NCBI GenBank assembly: GCA_002254335.1
Contig: NIVA01000061.1
Location: 1 to 8,124, forward strand
Length of the DNA: 8,124 bases
Direction: 5' to 3'
DNA from: Bacteroidetes bacterium 4572_114
Lineage (GTDB): Bacteria; Bacteroidota; Bacteroidia; Bacteroidales; 4484-276
Made by a program: the position numbers and the translations under genes. This document shows positions 1-5,098 of the stretch, piece after piece; positions within the stretch are counted from its first letter, which is position 1, and each line of letters starts with the position of its first letter. The notes under the pieces were generated by a model that was not told where the DNA came from, did no database searches, and saw nothing but the letters and a program-made list of their open reading frames with translations.

Positions 1-442
1 TTGGACACTACTAATTATCAACTAATTATAAATTCGCGCATCCATACGGACAAGTTTAGCGGCAATTTTTCTTCGGTTTGTCCATCATTACGCGGGTAGC
101 CGAAAATCCCATGCGATATTTAGAGACATTCTAAATTTCATCTCTTTTTTTTTTTAAGAGGGTTGCTTAGTATTTCTTTACTTCTCTCAACATCTGTAAG
201 ACAGGTATCCTTTTGCCAATACACTGAAGTTAAAATGTTATGCATTTGATTTTTAGCATAAACTGTCTGATATCCATTCTACCAAATGTTTACTTTTTAG
301 GCTGACCTCAAAAAATTTTTCACATTCTTTTCACATATTTGATATATTTGCATCTGAATAATATGAAATTGAAATAGTTTGATGTTAAACCGGCATTTTT
401 TGTTGAAGTCTCCAAATATTGTATTTGTAGCCGAAACCCCAA
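1..442. other. Non-coding leader region upstream of the LytTR regulator
   Basis: No convincing gene is seen here on either strand. Notable contents are a short direct repeat ACTAATTAT at 10-18 and 21-29, an 11-base T run at 145-155 preceded by a weak 5-bp stem (122-126 with 141-145), and a 12-base match (259-270) to one half of the dyads found at 3454-3706. On the minus strand a 24-codon open stretch spans about 51-125 between stops; I do not recognise it and do not call it a gene. The 3' half (300-440) is AT-rich and probably holds the promoter of the downstream regulator. Confidence 0.6.
399..427 (+). promoter_or_regulatory. Weak candidate promoter for the LytTR regulator
   Basis: A TTTG at 399-402 is followed after 17 bases by TGTATTTG at 420-427, which matches the Bacteroidota -7 consensus TAnnTTTG at all but one fixed position. 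It would give a leader of only about 10 bases before the ATG at 443. An alternative -7 box, TATATTTG at 343-350, fits the consensus exactly but has no TTTG at the right distance. Either or neither may be used. Confidence 0.2.
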
Positions 443-1222
443 ATGAAACTTAAAACCATTATAGTAGAAGATGAAGTGTTGGGCCAGAAAGCCCTCGCAG
501 GTATCCTAAAGGATTTTTGCCCTGAGACTATTGATTTAGCAGACATTACAGGGACTGTGAGCGGCGCAGTGGAATCAATACTTAAATTGAAACCTCAGCT
601 TGTGTTCCTCGATATTAAGCTTGGCCCCAACACCATGGGGGCTTTCGATATACTGAAAAGCTTGCCCCGTATCGATTTTAGTATTGTTTTTACTACCAGT
701 TCAGAGTTACCTGAAAATATTTTAAAGGCATTGAACAAGTATGGTGCGAAAAAATATTTGCTTAAGCCCATGGATATTGATGAGGTTGTGGATGCAGTTG
801 ATTGTGTTATAGCCGAATGTGGCCATGATGGCACTTTACTAAATATCGACCAAATAAAAAATATTGTTCAGGAGGCCAGTCAGCAACATGTCACGAAAAA
901 AGTTTCAGTCCCTGTTAAATCAGGTATCGAATTTTATCCAATAGATGAAATCATCATGCTACGATCGGGTTTGAACAATACATACTTGTTCCATACCGAT
1001 GGCATGACAATAAAGAGTTCAAAAAACCTGAAATTTTTCGAAAAGCAAATCATTCCCGAAGGTTTCATAAAGGTATCCCGAAGTTATATAATCAACCCAA
1101 CCCATGTGTACAAGTATTCCAAAGAAGATGGTGGTACTATTTTTCTTACTAATGGATGTACAGCATCCCTTTCGGGCAAGTATGCCGATGTTTTTTTTAA
1201 AATGTTAAATTCAAGCACCTGA
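443..1222 (+). CDS. LytTR-family response regulator (REC plus LytTR DNA-binding domain)
   Basis: A 259-residue two-domain response regulator of the LytR/AlgR type. Residues 1-125 form a receiver domain: the acidic pocket is E9-D10-E11, the phospho-acceptor is D57 in VFLDIKL, the switch Thr is T84 or T85 in FTTS, and the conserved Lys is K108 followed by P109. After a linker, residues 155-254 form a LytTR domain with the typical core FIKVSRSYIINPTHV (208-222) and a closing strand pair around GGTIFLTNG. The family binds direct-repeat sites as a phosphorylation-dependent transcription regulator in the cytoplasm, usually paired with a membrane histidine kinase of the LytS/YehU type. No kinase gene is in the window, so it is an orphan here, though a partner could lie left of base 1. 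The ATG at 443 starts directly at the first receiver strand. Downstream is a long gene-free gap, so it is probably monocistronic. Its target genes cannot be read from the sequence. Confidence 0.93.
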   Translation: MKLKTIIVEDEVLGQKALAGILKDFCPETIDLADITGTVSGAVESILKLKPQLVFLDIKLGPNTMGAFDILKSLPRIDFSIVFTTSSELPENILKALNKYGAKKYLLKPMDIDEVVDAVDCVIAECGHDGTLLNIDQIKNIVQEASQQHVTKKVSVPVKSGIEFYPIDEIIMLRSGLNNTYLFHTDGMTIKSSKNLKFFEKQIIPEGFIKVSRSYIINPTHVYKYSKEDGGTIFLTNGCTASLSGKYADVFFKMLNSST

Positions 1223-1391
1223 TGACCTGGAAGGCGGGGTGTTAAAAATTTGATTTTACAAAAGCGTACTCGGCTGTGTATCTGGTCATTACAAAAGCTG
1301 TGGAAAAAGTACATTTTCGTTCCTCCACAGGAGTACCTCTGGCACATTTTCTAAATTTAACATGATTGTCCATTTTTAAAACTCAGTATGA

Positions 1392-1559
1392 GTTTAGGTA
1401 TTGTAGTTAAGGTGATTACAAGAGATTCCCAACAACCCCGTACGTACGGGGTTGAGCTATCTGGTATTGATTTCGTATGATAATCCGTTCTATTAGTAGC
1501 GAAACCCGTACCGGGTATTAGTTTCCACATTGAATGTCATAAAACTACAATACCACAAC
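1392..1559. repeat. Possible MITE-like element with terminal inverted repeats
   Basis: The arms 1392-1408 and 1543-1559 are inverted repeats with 15 of 17 positions matching, including a perfect 12-base block (GGTATTGTAGTT at 1397-1408, AACTACAATACC at 1543-1554). They bound 168 bases that contain a perfect 22-base palindrome and no coding sequence. I see no target-site duplication at the flanks and no transposase, so the mobile-element reading is only an inference; a chance inverted repeat is possible. Confidence 0.3.
1433..1454. repeat. Perfect 22-base palindrome
   Basis: The left half CAACCCCGTAC (1433-1443) is followed directly by its exact reverse complement GTACGGGGTTG (1444-1454), with no spacer. 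It could form a cruciform or be a dimeric protein site. The lack of any loop makes it a poor RNA terminator, and there is no T run. GTAC-centred, GC-rich relatives lie at 1504-1516 and 1583-1591. Confidence 0.85.
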
Positions 1560-1560
1560 C

Positions 1561-1576
1561 TCCCGCATGGGCGGGA
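1561..1576. repeat. Short GC-rich hairpin TCCCGC-ATGG-GCGGGA
   Basis: Perfect 6-bp stem with a 4-base loop, followed by a GTACCGGGT tail at 1583-1591. No T run follows on either strand, so it does not look like an intrinsic terminator. It resembles small GC-rich palindromic intergenic elements that stand out against the AT-rich surroundings. Confidence 0.6.
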
Positions 1577-1717
1577 CAGGCTGTACCGGGTTTCAGACAA
1601 AGCGTTCCAACACCTACAATTTTGTGGATGAGGGACAGAATGAAAAAAAGGGACGAAAAAGCCAAAACCAGATTTAACAACCCACCTTCAAGGTCTCGCC
1701 GGTCTGCCAACTGTTGA

Positions 1718-1738
1718 CTGAAACCTGAAACCTGAGCC
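1718..1738. repeat. CTGAAAC heptamer trace
   Basis: Three consecutive 7-base units, CTGAAAC CTGAAAC CTGAGCC, lie about 60 bases upstream of the purine nucleoside phosphorylase start. The same heptamer recurs at 3741-3751 and 3782-3792 beside ychF, so it is a dispersed low-copy repeat rather than a local accident. Confidence 0.6.
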
Positions 1739-1761
1739 CCTTCAATCCAAATGCTTTTATA

Positions 1762-1769
1762 TATCTTTG
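1762..1769 (+). promoter_or_regulatory. -7 box for the purine nucleoside phosphorylase gene
   Basis: TATCTTTG matches the Bacteroidota -7 consensus TAnnTTTG exactly. Transcription would begin near 1775, leaving a leader of roughly 20 bases before the ATG at 1798. No TTTG -33 box is present at 17-23 bases upstream, which lowers confidence. Confidence 0.4.
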
Positions 1770-1797
1770 GCCAAAAATGAAAACTGAATAAACAACA

Positions 1798-2622
1798 ATG
1801 GAAAATTTATTGGAGAAAATCAAAACGACTGTTAGCTTCCTCGAAAACTATGGTATTATCAATCCCGAGGTAGGTATTATTTTAGGGACAGGGTTGGGAA
1901 AACTTGTTGATGAAATTGAGATTGAAAAGGTTATCGACTATGCCGACATTCCTCATTTCCCGATTTCAACAGTTGAGTTTCACCAGGGGAAACTAATTTA
2001 TGGTAATTTGAATGGTAAAAAAGTTTTGGTAATGCAAGGCCGGTTTCATTATTACGAGGGCTATTCGATGCAGCAGATCACCTTCCCGGTAAGGGTTATG
2101 AAATACTTAGGGATTAGATATCTGCTTGTATCTAATGCCAGCGGAGCGGTAAACCTGGATTTTTCAAAGGGCGAATTGATGCTTATCACTGATCATATCA
2201 ACCTTTTGGGGGATAATCCGCTGATAGGGCAAAATTTTGAAGAACTTGGCCCACGGTTTCCCGACATGAGTGAACCATACTCAAAATACCTCAATCAACA
2301 TATTACAGAACTTGCACATGAACATGATGTAAAACTAAACCAGGGTGTTTATGCAGCAGTAGCTGGGCCAAACCTCGAAACCCGTGCTGAATATCGTTAT
2401 ATGAGGATAATTGGTGCCGATGTGGTTGGGATGTCAACTATTCCGGAAGTTTTAACAGCCCACCACATGGGGTTGCCTGTTGCAGTAATCTCGGTCATCA
2501 CCGATGAATGCGACCCGGACAACCTGGCATCTATAGATATTAGCGAAATCCTTGAGGTGGCCGGAAAAGCTGAAAAGGGATTGATAAAATTATTTGTGGG
2601 ATTGATGGGGGAGATGGGGTGA
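1798..2622 (+). CDS. punA: Purine nucleoside phosphorylase, trimeric (PNP-I) class
   Basis: A 274-residue cytoplasmic enzyme, the usual length for the homotrimeric PNP class, which splits purine nucleosides with phosphate into free base and ribose-1-phosphate in purine salvage. Family motifs are in order: ILGTGLG (28-34) for phosphate, GRFHYYEGY (81-89) with the phosphate-binding Arg and His, SNASGAVN (112-119) replacing the common NAAGG-type loop, GPNLETRAEY (190-199) with the base-binding Glu E194, and VGMSTIPE (210-217) with the ribose/phosphate Met-Ser pair. At the position of human Asn243, which contacts purine N7/O6, this protein has Asp236 (VITDECDP); this could affect the choice between 6-oxo and 6-amino purines. 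The ATG at 1798 is preceded by AACAACA with no Shine-Dalgarno, as is normal in this phylum. The gene stands alone and ends 4 bases before a heptamer satellite. The family call is very secure; substrate range is inferred. Confidence 0.95.
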   Translation: MENLLEKIKTTVSFLENYGIINPEVGIILGTGLGKLVDEIEIEKVIDYADIPHFPISTVEFHQGKLIYGNLNGKKVLVMQGRFHYYEGYSMQQITFPVRVMKYLGIRYLLVSNASGAVNLDFSKGELMLITDHINLLGDNPLIGQNFEELGPRFPDMSEPYSKYLNQHITELAHEHDVKLNQGVYAAVAGPNLETRAEYRYMRIIGADVVGMSTIPEVLTAHHMGLPVAVISVITDECDPDNLASIDISEILEVAGKAEKGLIKLFVGLMGEMG

Positions 2623-2626
2623 TATA

Positions 2627-2710
2627 AGATGTCCGATGTAAGATGTCCGATGTAAGATGTAAGATGTAAGATGTCCGATGTAAGATGTCCGATGTAAGAT
2701 GTCCGATGTA
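2627..2710. repeat. Heptamer satellite: 12 tandem 7-base units (AGATGTC/CGATGTA)
   Basis: From 2627 to 2710 the sequence is exactly twelve 7-base units of the form (A/C)GATGT(A/C). Ten of them pair into five copies of the 14-base unit AGATGTCCGATGTA (2627-2640, 2641-2654, 2669-2682, 2683-2696, 2697-2710), and two AGATGTA units sit at 2655-2668. Because 7 is not a multiple of 3, it yields long repetitive open frames on the minus strand, which I treat as spurious. It begins 4 bases after the phosphorylase stop codon. Confidence 0.95.
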
Positions 2711-2768
2711 AGATGTTTGATCTGTGGGGCAACAAATATCACAGATCAAATATCGCACATCGAACATC
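2698..2768. terminator. Long hairpin between convergent genes (bidirectional terminator candidate)
   Basis: Arms 2698-2726 and 2740-2768 are inverted repeats of 29 bases with 25 matches, around a 13-base loop; the inner 11 bp (TTGATCTGTG-type, 2716-2726 with 2740-2750) are perfect. The left arm is the end of the heptamer satellite, and the right arm is a diverged reverse-strand copy of it. It lies between the phosphorylase (+) and the Uma2 gene (-), which converge, so it could stop transcripts from both sides. There is no T run, so this role is inferred from place and structure only. Confidence 0.45.
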
Positions 2769-2809
2769 TGATATCAATAAAAGACTAGTAGTTGAAATTC
2801 TTATATGGT

Positions 2810-3394
2810 TTAAACAAACACCTCCGTCAAATCTACGGCAAAATCGCCATCGAAGATATTCACCGGTATTTTATCATCACCGGCATACATACCTACAAGC
2901 TGAAATTTCCCCTCCTTGCCTAAAACAAAAACATTTACATATTCTTCGTTTGGGTTAACAATCCAATACTCGCGGACACCGTGCTGCTGATATATTTCAA
3001 ACTTTTCCTTTACATCTCGTTTTGAATTATTAGACGATACAATCTCAATGATTAAATCGGGTGCCCCCAGGCAGCCCCTGTCATCAAGTTTCGACAGGTC
3101 GCACACTACATAAATATCCGGCTGGACCACGGTATAAATTATGTTGTCATCTTTGTCCTTATTATTTGGCAGTCGCACATCTGATGGGGCATGATACACT
3201 TCACACTTTTTATTATCCAAATAAGTATCCCAAATCCTTGTCAATTTTGTTGAAATTCGCTGATGCTTTCTTGATGGCGATGGTGCCATCATCCTTATGA
3301 AACCATCGTATAGTTCGCGCCTCACTTCATCCATCCAGGTAAGGTAGTCGGCGTAGGTGTATCTTTTGTGTAAATCTAAATTTAGTGTATCCAT
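2810..3394 (-). CDS. Uma2-family (DUF820) PD-(D/E)XK nuclease-fold protein
   Basis: A 194-residue protein of the Uma2 family, a restriction-endonuclease-like fold common in cyanobacteria and scattered in Bacteroidota, often in several copies per genome and of unknown cell role. Seen in order: E27 in RRELYDG, the conserved H44 after APSPSRKH, the PD pair at P92-D93 (VVQPDIYVV), E117 in LIIEIVS followed by S120, K131 in the KEKFEIYQQHGV stretch, and the family signature REYWIVNP (141-148). All expected acidic and lysine positions are present, so the fold is probably intact and metal-binding is plausible, but the substrate is unknown. The N-terminus contains YTYADYL, typical of the family. Length is usual. 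The ATG at 3394 lies about 20 bases below a good -7 box. The gene is unlinked to any partner; its upstream side carries the dyad array. Confidence 0.9.
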   Translation of the reverse strand: MDTLNLDLHKRYTYADYLTWMDEVRRELYDGFIRMMAPSPSRKHQRISTKLTRIWDTYLDNKKCEVYHAPSDVRLPNNKDKDDNIIYTVVQPDIYVVCDLSKLDDRGCLGAPDLIIEIVSSNNSKRDVKEKFEIYQQHGVREYWIVNPNEEYVNVFVLGKEGKFQLVGMYAGDDKIPVNIFDGDFAVDLTEVFV

Positions 3395-3415
3395 TATAAT
3401 TAGTGTTTATTACAA

Positions 3416-3447
3416 CAAAAGTACAAAACTTTTTTATAATCCATAAA
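3416..3447 (-). promoter_or_regulatory. Predicted promoter of the Uma2 gene
   Basis: On the minus strand TTTA (3447-3444), one base off the -33 consensus TTTG, is followed after 20 bases by TACTTTTG (3423-3416), an exact TAnnTTTG. Transcription would start near 3410, about 15 bases before the ATG at 3394. The first dyad of the upstream array ends 6 bases above the -33 box. Confidence 0.45.
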
Positions 3448-3448
3448 C

Positions 3449-3707
3449 CATAAAACTGTCAGACAGTTGCCTGTTAGCTTTGTAAACCTGTGTTTAATGA
3501 AAATATATTCTGCATCTAATTATATTTCACATAAACTGTCAGACAGTTGCCTGATAGCTTTATAAACCTATGTTTAATGCACATATATTTTGCTACTTTT
3601 ATACACCATAAAACTGTCAGACAGTTACCCGTTAGCTTTATTAATCTGTGTTCACTGAACAATTTTATCGTTAATGAGAATATGTAAAGTAAACTGTCTG
3701 ACAGTTT
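3449..3707. repeat. Tandem ~80-base repeats, each opening with the dyad AACTGTC-N-GACAGTT
   Basis: Perfect 7+1+7 dyads lie at 3454-3468, 3534-3548, 3612-3626 and 3692-3706, spaced 80, 78 and 80 bases. The first three have A at the centre and read AACTGTCAGACAGTT; the fourth has T and extends to a perfect 8+1+8 (AAACTGTC-T-GACAGTTT, 3691-3707). In the first three units the dyad is followed by a conserved stretch of about 33 bases (unit 1: 3469-3501, containing GTTAGCTTTGTAAACC and TGTTTAATG), then AT-rich sequence that is still partly alignable between units 1 and 2. Similarity falls in unit 3, and unit 4 keeps only the dyad. The spacing is not a constant multiple of 3 and the overlapping minus-strand frame is not preserved, so it is not protein-coding. 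It could be a multi-copy operator, a minisatellite, or a small structured-RNA repeat. Confidence 0.9.
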
Positions 3708-3740
3708 CTCAATTGTCAACAAAAACTATGATAGGACAAA

Positions 3741-3792
3741 CCTGAAACCTGTATGCCCGCCGTAGCGAAGCGAAGGAGGGAAACCTGAAACC
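3741..3792. repeat. CCTGAAA heptamers interrupted by a GC-rich hairpin element
   Basis: CCTGAAACCTG (3741-3751) and AAACCTGAAACCC (3781-3793) flank a GC-rich block (3753-3780) whose ends CCCGCC and GGAGGG pair with one mismatch around GTAGCGAAGCGAA. The block lies immediately downstream of the ychF stop codon (3793-3795, minus strand) and could act as its terminator, but no T run follows on the minus strand. The layout suggests that a small palindromic element landed inside a heptamer repeat. Confidence 0.55.
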
Positions 3793-4893
3793 CTAAACAT
3801 TAAACCGTATATGCAAAATATCCCCATCCTCAACAATGTAGTTCTTTCCTTCAACGTGGAATTTACCTGCTTCTTTCACGGCATTTTCTGAACCATATTC
3901 CATAAAGTCATTGTATTTCATTACTTCGGCACGGATGAAACCACGTTCGAGATCGCTGTGGATTACACCTGAAGCGGCGGGTGCTGCCATGCCTTTTTTT
4001 ATGGTCCATGCCCTGACCTCTTTTGGGCCGGCAGTAAAAAAGGATTGAAGGTTTAACAGGTCGTAGGCAGTTGTTATCATTTTGTTGACGCCCGGTTCTG
4101 TCAGGCCGGCATCCTTCAAGAATTCCATACGGTCTTCCTCGTTTTCAAGCTCTGCAATTTCGGCTTCAAGTTTACCTGCAATCACAATTATTTGTGTGTC
4201 CTGTCCTTTTAATGCCTCTTTTACTTCTTCCACGTAATGGTTGCCAACGGCAGCTGAACCATCGTCAACATTGCAAACATACATGATTGGTTTTTCGGTA
4301 AGCAGGAACATGTCGTCAATAATCAGTTTTTTATCATCGGGGCTTACGGTAAAGTCGCGCACATTTTGGAAATCCTCCAGATGGGCCGCTAAATTTTCCA
4401 ACACACCAATTTGTCTTTTCGCATCTTTATCACCTGATTTAGCTAATTTTTCCAACCGCTGGATTTTGCGTTGCACAAGGTCAAGGTCGCGCACCTGAAG
4501 TTCGAGGTCGATGATTTCCATATCGCGCACCGGGTTAACAGAACCTTCAACATGCGGGAGGCCCTCATCATCAAAACATCTCAAAACATGGATGATAGCA
4601 TCTGTTTGCTGTATATCGGCAAGGAATTTATTCCCCACGCCCTCGCCGGTACTCGAACCTTTTGCCAGGCCCGGAATATCTACAATATCCACCATCGCAG
4701 GTATTACCTTCGCAGATTTAATAAGGGCATCAATCTTATACAACCTCTCGTCAGGGACATCGATCATACCAATATTTGATTTATTTGTGCTAAAAGCAAA
4801 ACTTGAAGATTCTGCCTTGTTTTTTGAGATACAGTTAAAAATGGCAGTTTTGCCAACATTGGTAATACCAATTATTCCACATTTAAGGCCCAT
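3793..4893 (-). CDS. ychF: Redox-regulated ATPase YchF (Obg-family)
   Basis: A 366-residue protein, the normal size for YchF/OLA1, a TRAFAC-class ATPase of the Obg family that binds ribosomes and affects translation and oxidative-stress responses. Seen: P-loop GITNVGKT (9-16), G3 motif DIPG (72-75), a coiled-coil region about 128-175 (rich in Leu/Glu/Lys), G4 position NVDD (208-211), which differs from the GTP-specifying NKxD and fits the family's preference for ATP, and the C-terminal TGS domain (about 283-366) with AGPKEVRAWTI, GFIRAEVMKYNDF, EGKNYIVEDGD and the terminal RFNV. The P-loop and switch-I stretch (SFAFSTNKSNIG) deviates from the very common PNVGKST and NFPFCTIEPN forms. The ATG at 4893 is the first residue of the canonical MGLKCGIIG start. 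It is transcribed divergently from the cation transporter and ends at the CCTGAAA repeat block. Confidence 0.97.
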   Translation of the reverse strand: MGLKCGIIGITNVGKTAIFNCISKNKAESSSFAFSTNKSNIGMIDVPDERLYKIDALIKSAKVIPAMVDIVDIPGLAKGSSTGEGVGNKFLADIQQTDAIIHVLRCFDDEGLPHVEGSVNPVRDMEIIDLELQVRDLDLVQRKIQRLEKLAKSGDKDAKRQIGVLENLAAHLEDFQNVRDFTVSPDDKKLIIDDMFLLTEKPIMYVCNVDDGSAAVGNHYVEEVKEALKGQDTQIIVIAGKLEAEIAELENEEDRMEFLKDAGLTEPGVNKMITTAYDLLNLQSFFTAGPKEVRAWTIKKGMAAPAASGVIHSDLERGFIRAEVMKYNDFMEYGSENAVKEAGKFHVEGKNYIVEDGDILHIRFNV

Positions 4894-4919
4894 GATTTTT
4901 TCGTGTTATATTTATTTTG

Positions 4920-4927
4920 CAAAAGTA
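4920..4927 (-). promoter_or_regulatory. -7 box for ychF
   Basis: On the minus strand TACTTTTG matches TAnnTTTG exactly, the same octamer as at the Uma2 gene. Transcription would begin near 4914, about 20 bases before the ATG at 4893. No TTTG is found at 17-23 bases further upstream. Confidence 0.4.
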
Positions 4928-5029
4928 AGATTTAACTTTGAGTTTTGGGGCATCCACACAAACTTCCTACGGTCAGCGGAGAAATGGAACAAGGGAGAAA
5001 CTGTCTCCTTAAAAAATCTATCAGCATAT

Positions 5030-5060
5030 TTTGACACCTCAAACCATTGGTGTACCTTTG
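5030..5060 (+). promoter_or_regulatory. Strong Bacteroidota-type promoter for the cation transporter
   Basis: TTTG (5030-5033), then exactly 19 bases, then TACCTTTG (5053-5060): a full match to the phylum's primary sigma factor consensus TTTG-N19-TAnnTTTG. Transcription would start near 5066, leaving about 33 bases of leader before the ATG at 5099. Within that leader a 5-codon open frame (ATG at 5082, TGA at 5097-5099) overlaps the start codon as TGATG. Confidence 0.65.
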
Positions 5061-5098
5061 ATGGGAAATAACCGGTTTAGCATGGAAAATAATAACTG

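Larger units (their letters stand above)
1223..1797. other. 575-base gene-free region rich in palindromes
   Basis: No coding sequence is supported; the minus-strand open frame at its left end is a shadow. The region holds a CTGTGGA/TCCACAG inverted repeat (1298-1304, 1324-1330), a perfect 22-base palindrome (1433-1454), a 17-base imperfect inverted repeat pair (1392-1408, 1543-1559), an ACCCG-TAC-CGGGT dyad near 1504-1516, a perfect TCCCGC-ATGG-GCGGGA hairpin (1561-1576), a second GTACCGGGT copy (1583-1591), and three CTGAAAC-type heptamers (1718-1738). It looks like a graveyard of small intergenic repeat elements. Confidence 0.7.

Noticed and set aside
51..125. Short minus-strand open stretch of 24 codons at the left edge
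   Set aside because: Bounded by stops, not recognised, and too short to call a gene or a pseudogene without homology evidence.
122..155. Intrinsic terminator at the 11-T run
   Set aside because: The stem is only 5 AT-rich base pairs with a 14-base loop, and no gene is seen upstream that it would end.
1084..1347. Minus-strand 87-codon frame over the end of the LytTR gene
   Set aside because: Mostly antisense to the LytTR domain, with no homology or promoter.
2397..2767. Minus-strand repetitive proteins (TSYIGHLTSDI type)
   Set aside because: These come from translating the 7-base satellite and the antisense of the phosphorylase gene; no start context or family resemblance.
3449..3707. CRISPR array (repeats of about 48 bases with 30-32-base spacers)
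   Set aside because: The repeats differ from each other, the presumed spacers of units 1 and 2 are themselves alignable, there are only three to four units, and no cas gene is present. Tandem duplication explains it better.
3516..3722. Small minus-strand protein with internal repeats over the dyad array
   Set aside because: The repeated IKL-GNCLTV pieces arise from the DNA repeat; the 80-base spacings change the reading frame, so no protein is conserved between units.
4991..5010. Hairpin AAGGGAGA/TCTCCTT as terminator
   Set aside because: It lies between two divergent promoters, where no transcript needs ending, and the stem has a bulge.
4471..5071. Plus-strand open frames antisense to ychF
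   Set aside because: They mirror the codons of a firmly identified gene and resemble no family.
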